Assembly: GCA_021826035.1 (NCBI GenBank)
Contig: JAKBBE010000157.1
Span: forward strand, 1 to 5,887
Direction: 5' to 3'
From: Pseudomonadota bacterium
GTDB taxonomy: Bacteria; Pseudomonadota; Gammaproteobacteria; Steroidobacterales; Steroidobacteraceae
Length of the DNA: 5,887 nucleotides
Made by a program: the position numbers and the translations under genes. Positions 1-5,662 of the stretch are shown piece after piece (the first letter of the stretch is position 1; every line of letters begins with the position of its first letter). The notes under the pieces were generated by a model. It was given only the letters and a program-made list of their open reading frames with translations, was not told the origin of the DNA and did not search any database.

Positions 1-138
1 GCGACCGATGATCGCTTCCTGAATGGCGTGCAGCGCGCCGAGTTCGTAGAACGCCCCGAGCGGACCGCCGCCCGCGAGCGCGATCGCAAACTGACCTCGG
101 CTCGAACGCGGGCGCAGTGCGGGCTCGAGCGTGAGCAT
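1..138 (-). CDS. Patatin-like phospholipase family protein (N-terminal 46 codons, runs off left edge)
   Basis: This minus-strand frame is open from an ATG at 138-136 to the window edge. It reads MLTLEPALRPRSSRGQ and then FAIALAGGGPLGAFYELGAL. The GGGPLG segment (residues 23-28), followed by a small-residue helix, is the glycine-rich oxyanion-hole motif of patatin-like serine hydrolases, which sits just after the first beta strand. The catalytic GxSxG serine and the Asp of the Ser-Asp dyad would lie outside the window and cannot be checked. The family hydrolyses acyl esters of phospholipids or neutral lipids. The start lies 3 nt after the phasin stop and has no clear Shine-Dalgarno, which suggests an operon with translational coupling. 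An acyl hydrolase encoded with a granule protein could mobilise stored lipid; that role is inference. The family call is fairly firm and the substrate is unknown. Confidence 0.8.
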   Translation of the reverse strand, partial: MLTLEPALRPRSSRGQFAIALAGGGPLGAFYELGALHAIQEAIIGR

Positions 139-141
139 CGC

Positions 142-648
142 TCAGGGCGCGTGCATCGAGGGCGGTGGGCTCTTCGCCCCGGAGCGTCGGCTGCTCGTGC
201 GGCGCCGCGCCGCTGTCCGGCGGGGCGGCGTGAGCTTGCCCAGGTGGTCATTGAGCGTGTCGACGCGCTTGCTGAGCGCCTCGATCTCCTGACTGCTCGG
301 CACCCCGAGCTGCGTCAGCGCCCGGCGTACGCGGGCGCGGAACATCTTCTCCAGGTTGTCCATCGCATCGACGGCCTGGCCGCGCGCGGCGGACACGCCC
401 GCGCTGACATTCTCCTGAACGTTCTCGACGAGTCCGCGCACGGCTTCGGTGGCCGTTCCGCGCATGCGCACACTGAGCTCCGAGCCCTCGCTGATCAGCT
501 CATCGAGCAGCTTCGGGGCGCCGCTCTGTGCGCGCGCGACCGCGCCGAGACCGGCCAGCCAGATCTGATGCACGGCCTCGGGCAGACGAGACTGAGCGAC
601 GCTCGCCTTGGCACGAGCGGGTTTGCGAGACTTTCTCTTCGCGGCCAT
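142..648 (-). CDS. Phasin family protein (PHA or lipid granule-associated protein, PhaF/PhaI type)
   Basis: This 168-residue protein has the layout of the polyhydroxyalkanoate granule-associated phasins. A Lys/Arg/Ala-rich N-terminus (residues 1-15) leads into the family's signature IWLAGLGAVARAQ (29-41) and LLDELISEG (47-55). A long amphipathic helical stretch follows (about 57-102). Next come a conserved RVRRALTQLGVPS segment (106-118) and a leucine-zipper-like IEALSKRVDTLNDHL (122-136). A strongly basic tail (143-159) recalls the histone-like end of PhaF. It has no signal peptide, so it should be cytosolic and bind the surface of storage inclusions. The start is supported by GAGGG at 660-656, 7 nt upstream of the ATG. 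It heads an operon with the patatin-like gene. No PHA synthase is visible in the window, so the coated inclusion could be PHA or wax ester and triacylglycerol. Confidence 0.93.
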   Translation of the reverse strand: MAAKRKSRKPARAKASVAQSRLPEAVHQIWLAGLGAVARAQSGAPKLLDELISEGSELSVRMRGTATEAVRGLVENVQENVSAGVSAARGQAVDAMDNLEKMFRARVRRALTQLGVPSSQEIEALSKRVDTLNDHLGKLTPPRRTAARRRTSSRRSGAKSPPPSMHAP

Positions 649-655
649 GACGTTT

Positions 656-660
656 CCCTC
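656..660 (-). promoter_or_regulatory. Ribosome binding site of the phasin gene
   Basis: The minus strand reads GAGGG here, followed by 7 nt and then the ATG at 648-646. This good Shine-Dalgarno match at normal spacing fixes the phasin start. Confidence 0.7.
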
Positions 661-767
661 GGTTGACGGCTTGCGCCGGTTCGGGCGTGCGTATTTGCCC
701 TACTGGGTGGCGGAATCTGCTCGAGTACTCTAATCACGAGGTTGTCATCGCTGGATGCGTACTTGCC

Positions 768-772
768 GAAGG
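768..772 (+). promoter_or_regulatory. Ribosome binding site of the TPR-protein gene
   Basis: GAAGG lies 8 nt before the ATG at 781. It supports that ATG over the in-frame TTG at 742, which has no comparable site. Confidence 0.6.
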
Positions 773-780
773 CGCTCATC

Positions 781-1644
781 ATGAATCGCAAGACATCGAC
801 ATCGAGGCCGGCGGCGCCGCGCGCGGCAGCGCGCGGCGCGAACGAGTTGAAGGCGCGCTGGGAGCGCTTGCATCGCACCGACCGTGAGCCCTGGCCCGAT
901 GAAGCACTGATCGCGCGCGAGGCGGCCGCGGCAGCGAAGTTCGCCGAATGGCTGCGTCACTATGGCAGCGCGCGCAAGCTCGCCGCAGCGCTGCAGGCGG
1001 CGTGGGGCGCTTTTCACGCCGGCGAGTTTCGCGCCGCGATCGAGCAGGGTGCGCCGCTCGGGGCACTCGGGGCGTGCGTGGCGAATCGGGCCGCCGCCGT
1101 GGAGTCACTGTATACCCATGCCGGCAATGCCGAGGTCATGGAGTTGCTGCTGGCCGCCGTGGCACGCGGCGAAGCGGCGCTCGAGGTCCTGGCCGCGCAC
1201 GCCAACGCTCACTACACGTTGGCGCTGGTGCTCGGCCGGTACAGTCAGCGCATCTCGATTCTCAAGGCGATCACGGACGGTCTCGCCGCACGGGTGCGCG
1301 CCGAACTGGAGCGCACGCTTGAACTCGAGCCGCAGCATGCCGAGGCGCACGTGGCGCTCGGGCTCTACAACGCCGAGATCGTGAACAAGCTCGGTGGCGT
1401 CGTGGCCTCGCTGACGTATGGCGCGTCGAGCAAGGACTCGATCGAGCATTTCAAGCAGGCGTTGAAGTTGGCGCCGCATTCGCCGATCGTGCACATGGAA
1501 TATGCCTACGGGCTGCTGCTGCTGGACGCCCGGCGCTACCGGGAGGAAGCGCAGGCGCTCTACGAGGTCGCCGCGACCACCGAGCCGCTCGATGCGATGG
1601 AGGCGCTCGATGTCGAGCGCGCCAAGCGGGGGCTGGCGCAGTAG
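781..1644 (+). CDS. TPR-like repeat protein of unknown function
   Basis: This is a 287-residue, helix-rich protein without a signal peptide or membrane segment, so it is probably cytosolic. A basic Ala/Pro-rich leader (1-20) precedes an Arg/Trp-rich helix containing WERLHRTDREPWPDE (27-41). Helical pairs then follow to the C-terminus. The clearest tetratricopeptide-like units are LERTLELEPQHAEAHVALGLY (176-196, shown as two halves: LERTLELEPQ and HAEAHVALGLY), IEHFKQALKLAPHSPIVHMEY (begins at 221, ALKLAPHSP core) and AQALYEVAATTEP further on. The loop LTYGASSKDS between two units is a distinctive feature. Such solenoids bind proteins or peptides and have no catalytic residues. The start is chosen at ATG 781 from GAAGG 8 nt upstream. 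It diverges from the phasin gene and converges on the acyltransferase gene across 10 nt. A part in lipid-inclusion assembly or regulation is inference from position only. I do not recognise a named family with confidence. Confidence 0.85.
   Translation: MNRKTSTSRPAAPRAAARGANELKARWERLHRTDREPWPDEALIAREAAAAAKFAEWLRHYGSARKLAAALQAAWGAFHAGEFRAAIEQGAPLGALGACVANRAAAVESLYTHAGNAEVMELLLAAVARGEAALEVLAAHANAHYTLALVLGRYSQRISILKAITDGLAARVRAELERTLELEPQHAEAHVALGLYNAEIVNKLGGVVASLTYGASSKDSIEHFKQALKLAPHSPIVHMEYAYGLLLLDARRYREEAQALYEVAATTEPLDAMEALDVERAKRGLAQ
814..839 (+). repeat. Perfect 11-bp inverted repeat inside the start of the TPR gene
   Basis: GCGCCGCGCGC at 814-824 is exactly complementary to GCGCGCGGCGC at 829-839, with a 4-nt loop (GGCA). 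All 22 arm bases are G or C, so the mRNA hairpin would be very stable. It begins 33 nt downstream of the start ATG, within the codons for the Ala/Arg-rich leader. It could slow early elongation, or it could simply be a by-product of Ala/Arg codons in a GC-rich genome. Confidence 0.6.
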
Positions 1645-1647
1645 GAC

Positions 1648-1671
1648 GCGCCGCTCAGCGCAGTGCGGCGC
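1648..1671. terminator. Possible bidirectional hairpin at the convergent TPR/acyltransferase 3' ends
   Basis: GCGCCGC at 1648-1654 pairs perfectly with GCGGCGC at 1665-1671 around a 10-nt loop that holds the acyltransferase stop codon. A second perfect pair, CGAGCAGC at 1675-1682 with GCTGCTCG at 1696-1703, lies in the last codons of the acyltransferase gene. Neither is followed by a T tract in either direction, so classic intrinsic termination is doubtful. The position between two converging genes only 10 nt apart is the main reason to list it. Confidence 0.3.
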
Positions 1672-3103
1672 CGCCGAGCAGCACCAGGAGCACGAGCTGC
1701 TCGAATCCCTTTTGAATCCGGGCGATCAGATCGGTGGGGTCGGCGATGAGCGCGCGGTCGGCGATCACGCCGAACTGCACGCGACCGTGGTAACTGAGGA
1801 TGCTGATGCCGGTACCGATGCTGCCGGACTGGGGGACCCAGAAGAGTAGCTGACGGACCGGAACACCGGCGATGTGCAAGGCGGCCTCCGGGCCGCGCAG
1901 ATTCGAGGCGACGAGACTCGCCTTGGTGCTGAGCGCCGTCATGGCGAGGTCCTCGAGCGGACGGGGGAGGCTGCCGACGGTGGCGAGCAGCCCGTAGGTG
2001 AGCACGGCCTGTTCGGATCCCTTCAGCGCCCGCATGGCCGCGCGCACCTGGTAGAGCCGCTCGAGGGGGTGGCGCACGCCGATCGGCAGATCGACGAAGA
2101 TCAGGCCGAAGCGATTGCCGAGGGGGGCCGCGCTCTCGTGTCGCGAGCGCAGATCGACGGGAACCGTGGCCCGCAGCGTGACGCCGTCGATGACATCGCC
2201 CTGTGCGGCCAGGTGCTGTCCGAGCGCACCGGCCAGTGTCGAGATCAACACATCGTTCACCGTGCAGCCGAGCACGATGCCGATCGTTTGGACCTCTTCG
2301 AGCGAGAGCGGCGCGCCCCAGGCGACGCGCCGAATCCCTGACAGTGGTCGCTTCAGGCGGGAGGGCGGATCGTCCGGGAGGAGCGCGAGACGGCCGAGTT
2401 CCTCGAAGAGTCCTGCCGCCTCACGAGCCGCGGTGGCCGCGGCCTGCGGATGCAGCGCCCAGTGCAGCGCCGCCTCGGCCAGCCGGCGCGGGTCCTGCAG
2501 GGCCTCGGGCAGGGCGCTCGCCCAAGCGATGGCCGGCCGGGCAGGGGCCGCGGTGGGCTCGGGGCGGTGTGGAGGCACCGGGGGTGGCGCCTCTTCGGCC
2601 AGGTTGAGCAGGATCCGCACCAGTGCGATGCCGTCGGCATAGCAGTGATGAATGCGCGCCACGATTGCGCTGCCGTGCCCGAACCGTTCGACCACGTGGA
2701 AGCTCCACAACGGCCGGTTCTGGGGCAGCGGCTCGCTCGCCAGTTCGCCCACGAGCCGCTCCAGTGCCTGCTGATGACCTGGCGCCGGCAGCGCGGCGGC
2801 GAGGACGTGATCGTCGATGTCGAACCCCTCGAATGGCTCCCACAGGGCCTGTGCGATGCCCTCGCGCGGTACGCAGCGAAATCGCCGGTGCGCCAGCAGC
2901 CGCGCGGCCAGACGGTCGCGGACCCGCGCGCGCCTCAGCGGTGCGCCGAGCACGATCAGCGCGACGATGACCATGGGGTTGGTGGCGCGCTCCATGTTGA
3001 GGAACGCCCGGTCCACGCTCGAGAGGCGCTCGGGCGACACCGCGGTCGGCTTCGTGCTCGGCTGAGACTCCCATCGCATGCGCGCAGTGTCGCGCACGCG
3101 CAT
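1655..3103 (-). CDS. Wax ester synthase/diacylglycerol acyltransferase (WS/DGAT)
   Basis: The product is the bifunctional acyltransferase that esterifies fatty alcohols (wax ester) or diacylglycerol (triacylglycerol) with acyl-CoA, at the membrane or lipid-body surface. The N-terminal domain starts with LSSVDRAFLNME (27-38). It carries RPLW (130-133) and the active site IHHCYADG (151-158), which matches HHxxxDG with H153 as the expected general base. The C-terminal domain begins with KRPLSGIRRVAW (250-261) and has TVNDVL (280-285, N282-D283). It also has a SNLRGP segment and the GISILSYHG and FGVIAD elements typical of the family. At 482 residues it has the usual length. The start is uncertain. 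ATGs at 3103 and 3079 lack strong Shine-Dalgarno sites and both lie in an inverted repeat; GTG at 3040, just before the conserved region, is a third option. It is head to head with the fatty acyl-CoA reductase gene, which would supply its alcohol substrate. Confidence 0.95.
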   Translation of the reverse strand: MRVRDTARMRWESQPSTKPTAVSPERLSSVDRAFLNMERATNPMVIVALIVLGAPLRRARVRDRLAARLLAHRRFRCVPREGIAQALWEPFEGFDIDDHVLAAALPAPGHQQALERLVGELASEPLPQNRPLWSFHVVERFGHGSAIVARIHHCYADGIALVRILLNLAEEAPPPVPPHRPEPTAAPARPAIAWASALPEALQDPRRLAEAALHWALHPQAAATAAREAAGLFEELGRLALLPDDPPSRLKRPLSGIRRVAWGAPLSLEEVQTIGIVLGCTVNDVLISTLAGALGQHLAAQGDVIDGVTLRATVPVDLRSRHESAAPLGNRFGLIFVDLPIGVRHPLERLYQVRAAMRALKGSEQAVLTYGLLATVGSLPRPLEDLAMTALSTKASLVASNLRGPEAALHIAGVPVRQLLFWVPQSGSIGTGISILSYHGRVQFGVIADRALIADPTDLIARIQKGFEQLVLLVLLGGAALR

Positions 3104-3109
3104 GCGATG
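3072..3109. repeat. Perfect 13-bp inverted repeat over the acyltransferase start region
   Basis: CATCGCATGCGCG at 3072-3084 is exactly complementary to CGCGCATGCGATG at 3097-3109, with a 12-nt spacer. One ATG candidate for the acyltransferase lies in each arm (3103-3101 and 3079-3077). As DNA it could be an operator for a dimeric regulator of the divergent pair. As RNA it would hide the translation start. A separate 10-bp palindrome, CGAAGCTTCG, abuts it at 3110-3119. Regulatory function is inference. Confidence 0.6.
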
Positions 3110-3191
3110 CGAAGCTTCGGTTTGTCACGATGCGGCGTCGGCGGGGGGGCAGTAGCGTGCGCACTCAGGAGCCTTCGCCGGAATCGGATCC
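3104..3191. promoter_or_regulatory. Divergent intergenic region between acyltransferase and fatty acyl-CoA reductase genes
   Basis: These 88 bases must hold the promoters of both wax ester genes if the acyltransferase starts at 3103. TTGTCA at 3122-3127 resembles a sigma70 -35 hexamer for the reductase gene, but the expected -10 position is G-rich (a run of seven G at about 3143-3149), so I do not call a promoter. The reductase has only a weak ribosome site: GGA at 3180-3182 lies 9 nt before its ATG, and a better AGGAG at 3167-3171 is 20 nt away. Confidence 0.5.
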
Positions 3192-5165
3192 ATGACGTAT
3201 TTCGTCACCGGGGGCACGGGCTTCATCGGCCGTCACCTCGTCGAGCAGCTCAGCGCGCGCGGTGAGCCGGTGCATCTGCTCGTGCGGGCCGGGTCACGCT
3301 CGAAGTTCGAGCGCGTGGTGCGTCAGTGCGGCGCTCACGCTCATCGGGTCGTGGCGGTCGAAGGCGATCTCGGTGCCCCGGGGCTCGGTATCGCTGCGTC
3401 ACAGCGCGCCGCGCTCGTGGGGCGAGTCTCGCACGTCTTTCACCTCGGGGCACTGTATGACCTGCGTGCCGATGAGGCGCAATTGGCGCGCAGCAACGTG
3501 GCCGGCACGGAGCACGCGCTCGCGTTCGCCCGGGACATCGACGCCGGCGGCTTCCACTTCGTGAGTTCGATTGCCGCGGCCGGTCGCTATCGCGGCACGT
3601 TCACCGAGGAGATGTTCGCGCAGGCCGGGCCGCTCGATCATCCGTACTTTCGGAGCAAACATGACGCGGAAGCACGGGTGCGCACGACCTGCCGGATTCC
3701 CTGGCAGATCTACCGGCCGGGCATGGTCGTCGGTCACTCGGTGAGCGGTGAGATGGACAAGGTCGACGGGCCCTACTATCTGTTCAAGCTCATCCAGAGG
3801 CTGCGCGAGACGCTGCCGCGCTGGGTCCCGCTCATTGGCATCGTCGGCGGACACGTCAATCTGGTGCCGGTCGATTTCGTGGCCGCGGCGCTCGATCGGT
3901 TGGCGCACGTGCCGGGCGTGCAGGGCCGTTGCTTCCATCTCACCGACCCGCACGATTACCGGGTGGGCGAGGTCTTGAACCTCTTCGCCGCGGCCGCCCA
4001 TGCGCCCCAGATGCGCGTGCAGCTTGATCGGCGCCTGATCGATGCACTGGCCCTCGGTGCGCATCTGCCCGGTGAGGCGCTTCAGCCGCTTCGGCGGATC
4101 CTCGATGAGCTGCTGAGCGAGGTCGGGGTGCCCAGTGCGCTCCTGAGGCTGATCGATCATCCGACCACCTTCGACTGCCGCCACGCCGAGCAGCAGCTCG
4201 CGCCGGCCGGCATTCACGTGCCACCGCTCGCCGAGTACGCCTGGCGGCTGTGGGATTTTTGGGAACGCCAGCTCGATCCGGACCGCTCGCCTGAGGTGCG
4301 GTTGCGCCGGGCCGTGCAGGGCAAGACGGTGCTCATCACCGGGGGTTCCTCCGGAATCGGCCTGGCGAGTGCGCGCAAGCTCGGCGCCGCCGGGGCACGC
4401 GTGATTCTGGTGGCGCGCGATGCCCAGCGGCTGGAGCAGGCGCGCGCCGAGGTCGCGGCCCTGGGCGCTGAGGTGAGCGTGTTTTCCTGCAATCTGACCG
4501 AGCCGTCGGCGACCGATGCGCTCCTGCACTGGCTCGCGGCGCGGGATCCTCCCCTCGACATCCTGATCCACAATGCCGGGCACTCGATCCGCCGCGGCAT
4601 CGATGCCACCTACGACCGGCTGCACGACTATGAGCGTCTGATGCAGATCAACTATGTGGCGGCCGTGCGGCTGACGCTTGGGGTATTGCCCTGCATGACG
4701 GCGCGCGCCAGCGGCCACGTCATCAGCATCTCCTCGATCGGGGTGCTCACGCATGCGAGCCGCTTTGCCGCCTACAATGCCTCCAAGGCGGCCCTGGAGG
4801 CGTTCACGCGCTGTGCATCCGGTGAGTTCGCGGCCCGCGGGGTTCGCTTCACCGTGGTGAATCTGCCGTTGGTGCGCACCGCGATGGTGGCGCCGACCAA
4901 GGTGTACGACGCGTTCGAACTGCTCAGTCCGCAGCAGGCCGCCGATCTGGTCTGCGATGCGGTGGCGCGTCGGCCGGAGCGGCTCTCGACGGGTCTGGGT
5001 CGGTTCGCGCAGATCGTCGATTGGCTTGCCCCGCAGTTGACCCGCGCCGTCATGGGCGAGAGCTTCCGGATGTTCCCGGACTCCCAAGCCGCCGGCGGGC
5101 CGGCGGATGGCATGACTGCCGAGGCTCGTGCATTCTCCGCGCTGCTGCGCGAGTGGCACTTCTGA
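3192..5165 (+). CDS. Alcohol-forming fatty acyl-CoA reductase, double SDR domain
   Basis: This 657-residue cytosolic enzyme has two Rossmann-fold SDR domains. The N-terminal extended-SDR half has TGGTGFIG at 6-13, VSSIAAAG at 124-131 and YFRSK at 152-156 (YxxxK), followed by IYRPGMVVGHS and GEMDKVDGPYY. After a linker ending in WDFWERQLDPD, the classical-SDR half has TGGSSGIG at 383-390, NAG at 461-463, SISSIGVL near 512-519 (Ser 514/515) and YNASK at 528-532. As I recall it, this order, the length of about 660 residues and the segments IYRPGM, KVDGPYY and MFPDS match the Marinobacter reductase Maqu_2507. That enzyme converts acyl-CoA to fatty alcohol with NADPH in two steps. The mycobacterial AcrA1-type proteins share the fold. 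It is divergent from the WS/DGAT gene, which uses the alcohol. Both YxxxK motifs are intact. Exact chain-length preference cannot be read from the sequence. Confidence 0.93.
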   Translation: MTYFVTGGTGFIGRHLVEQLSARGEPVHLLVRAGSRSKFERVVRQCGAHAHRVVAVEGDLGAPGLGIAASQRAALVGRVSHVFHLGALYDLRADEAQLARSNVAGTEHALAFARDIDAGGFHFVSSIAAAGRYRGTFTEEMFAQAGPLDHPYFRSKHDAEARVRTTCRIPWQIYRPGMVVGHSVSGEMDKVDGPYYLFKLIQRLRETLPRWVPLIGIVGGHVNLVPVDFVAAALDRLAHVPGVQGRCFHLTDPHDYRVGEVLNLFAAAAHAPQMRVQLDRRLIDALALGAHLPGEALQPLRRILDELLSEVGVPSALLRLIDHPTTFDCRHAEQQLAPAGIHVPPLAEYAWRLWDFWERQLDPDRSPEVRLRRAVQGKTVLITGGSSGIGLASARKLGAAGARVILVARDAQRLEQARAEVAALGAEVSVFSCNLTEPSATDALLHWLAARDPPLDILIHNAGHSIRRGIDATYDRLHDYERLMQINYVAAVRLTLGVLPCMTARASGHVISISSIGVLTHASRFAAYNASKAALEAFTRCASGEFAARGVRFTVVNLPLVRTAMVAPTKVYDAFELLSPQQAADLVCDAVARRPERLSTGLGRFAQIVDWLAPQLTRAVMGESFRMFPDSQAAGGPADGMTAEARAFSALLREWHF

Positions 5166-5180
5166 GCCGCGCGCCGCGGC
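5166..5180 (+). terminator. GC-rich hairpin directly after the reductase stop codon
   Basis: GCCGCG at 5166-5171 pairs with CGCGGC at 5175-5180 around a 3-nt loop, starting on the base after the TGA. No T run follows, so it is weak as an intrinsic terminator. It could protect the mRNA 3' end or slow the polymerase. Confidence 0.3.
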
Positions 5181-5608
5181 GTGGGCCAGCGACCCGAGCG
5201 CCGGGGCGAACGTGCCGCCGGTGACGAGCCGGTCTCTATCCCTCGGGTGCGAAACGCTCAGCTCGCTCCGCGTATCGATCCACGCCGCAATCCCACTGCC
5301 AAGATCGAGCGCATCGCAGTGGCTCTGCATCCGTCGGCGGTCGCGTCGGTGGCTGACGGGCACTGGGGCGAGCGGATCGGATCGCTCGCCGATGCAGCCG
5401 ATGTGATCGTCGTGGTTCGCGAGGGGCTCTTGACTCGTGCTCCGCTAGCGCGGCAGAGGGGCGAAGGCATAAGTTCGGCACGAAACGAGTCGCCGCTGCA
5501 GGCGATCGGCCGTTCAACAGCGCAGCGTCACGCGCAGGCCCGATCTGCGGGGTGCCGGTCCGCGCCTGGAGGGGGCGAATTGAACGTCGAGTGATCTCGG
5601 GCAAATCA
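5181..5608. other. Non-coding or decayed stretch downstream of the reductase gene
   Basis: I see no supported gene here. A GTG-started plus frame is open from 5181 to 5594. Its middle (about 5247-5460) looks somewhat protein-like, with a segment reading ADVIVVVREG. It has no recognisable family, no ribosome site, and third-position G+C lower than the real genes. It could be a remnant of a gene that once followed the reductase. A short inverted repeat, CGAGCG/CGCTCG, lies at 5369-5388. Confidence 0.4.
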
Positions 5609-5662
5609 TTGGAATTGAATCGAAAAATCAGTGTTGCGCCGATGATGGACTGGACCGATGGA
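5609..5662 (+). pseudogene. dusA: Relic of the dusA 5' end (tRNA-dihydrouridine synthase A, first ~17 codons only)
   Basis: The frame beginning at TTG 5609 reads LELNRKISVAPMMDWTD and then departs from the family. ISVAPMMDWTD is the N-terminal signature of DusA, the FMN enzyme that makes dihydrouridine in tRNA, where it is normally followed by RHCR and a further 300 or so residues. Here the next codons (GVEFTCQ) do not match, and I find no continuation in the other plus frames. The original start may have been lost, since only TTG codons are present at 5609 and 5615. The first 30 bases (5601-5630) are about 30% G+C against roughly 70% nearby, which suggests foreign or element-supplied DNA. 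The 5' end of dusA is a known integration site for prophages and genomic islands, so this may be an attachment-site copy rather than ordinary decay. The match is short, hence moderate confidence. Confidence 0.55.

Larger units (their letters stand above)
649..780. promoter_or_regulatory. Divergent intergenic region between the phasin and TPR-protein genes
   Basis: These 132 bases must carry both outward promoters, because the flanking genes point away from each other. The middle (about 690-750) is less GC-rich than the genes around it. An 8-bp palindrome, GAGTACTC, lies at 723-730. TTGCCC at 695-700 could serve as a -35 element for the TPR gene, but no -10 hexamer follows at a normal spacing, so I name no promoter. 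A TTG at 742 keeps the TPR frame open upstream of 781, but the RBS favours 781 as the start. Confidence 0.5.

Noticed and set aside
28..666. 212-codon plus-strand frame opposite the phasin and patatin genes
   Set aside because: The minus strand has recognisable phasin and patatin motifs with sensible starts. This frame has none.
695..731. TTGCCC plus TACTCT as a promoter for the TPR gene
   Set aside because: The spacer between the hexamers is 25 nt, far from the usual 16-18, and neither hexamer is a strong match.
2421..3164. 247-codon minus-strand frame overlapping the acyltransferase start
   Set aside because: Same-strand shifted shadow of the WS/DGAT gene. Its Arg/Ala/Gly-rich, low-complexity translation has no domain, whereas the overlapping frame has all the family motifs.
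2450..3265. 271-codon plus-strand frame opposite the acyltransferase
   Set aside because: Antisense shadow. It also crosses the divergent control region and the start of the reductase gene.
3399..5363. 654-codon open frame on the minus strand, opposite the reductase gene
   Set aside because: It is the antisense shadow of a strongly supported SDR-domain gene in GC-rich DNA. The translation is Arg/His/Gly-rich with no family motif.
5181..5594. 137-codon plus-strand frame after the reductase gene
   Set aside because: It begins with GTG beside a hairpin, has no Shine-Dalgarno, and its third-position composition is weaker than that of the neighbouring genes. I kept it only as a possible remnant in the description of the region.
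5639..5660. Direct repeat CCGATG (5639-5644 and 5655-5660) as a target-site duplication
   Set aside because: Both copies fall inside the DusA-like codons (Pro-Met and Thr-Asp), and the intervening bases are also part of that frame, so coding explains them.
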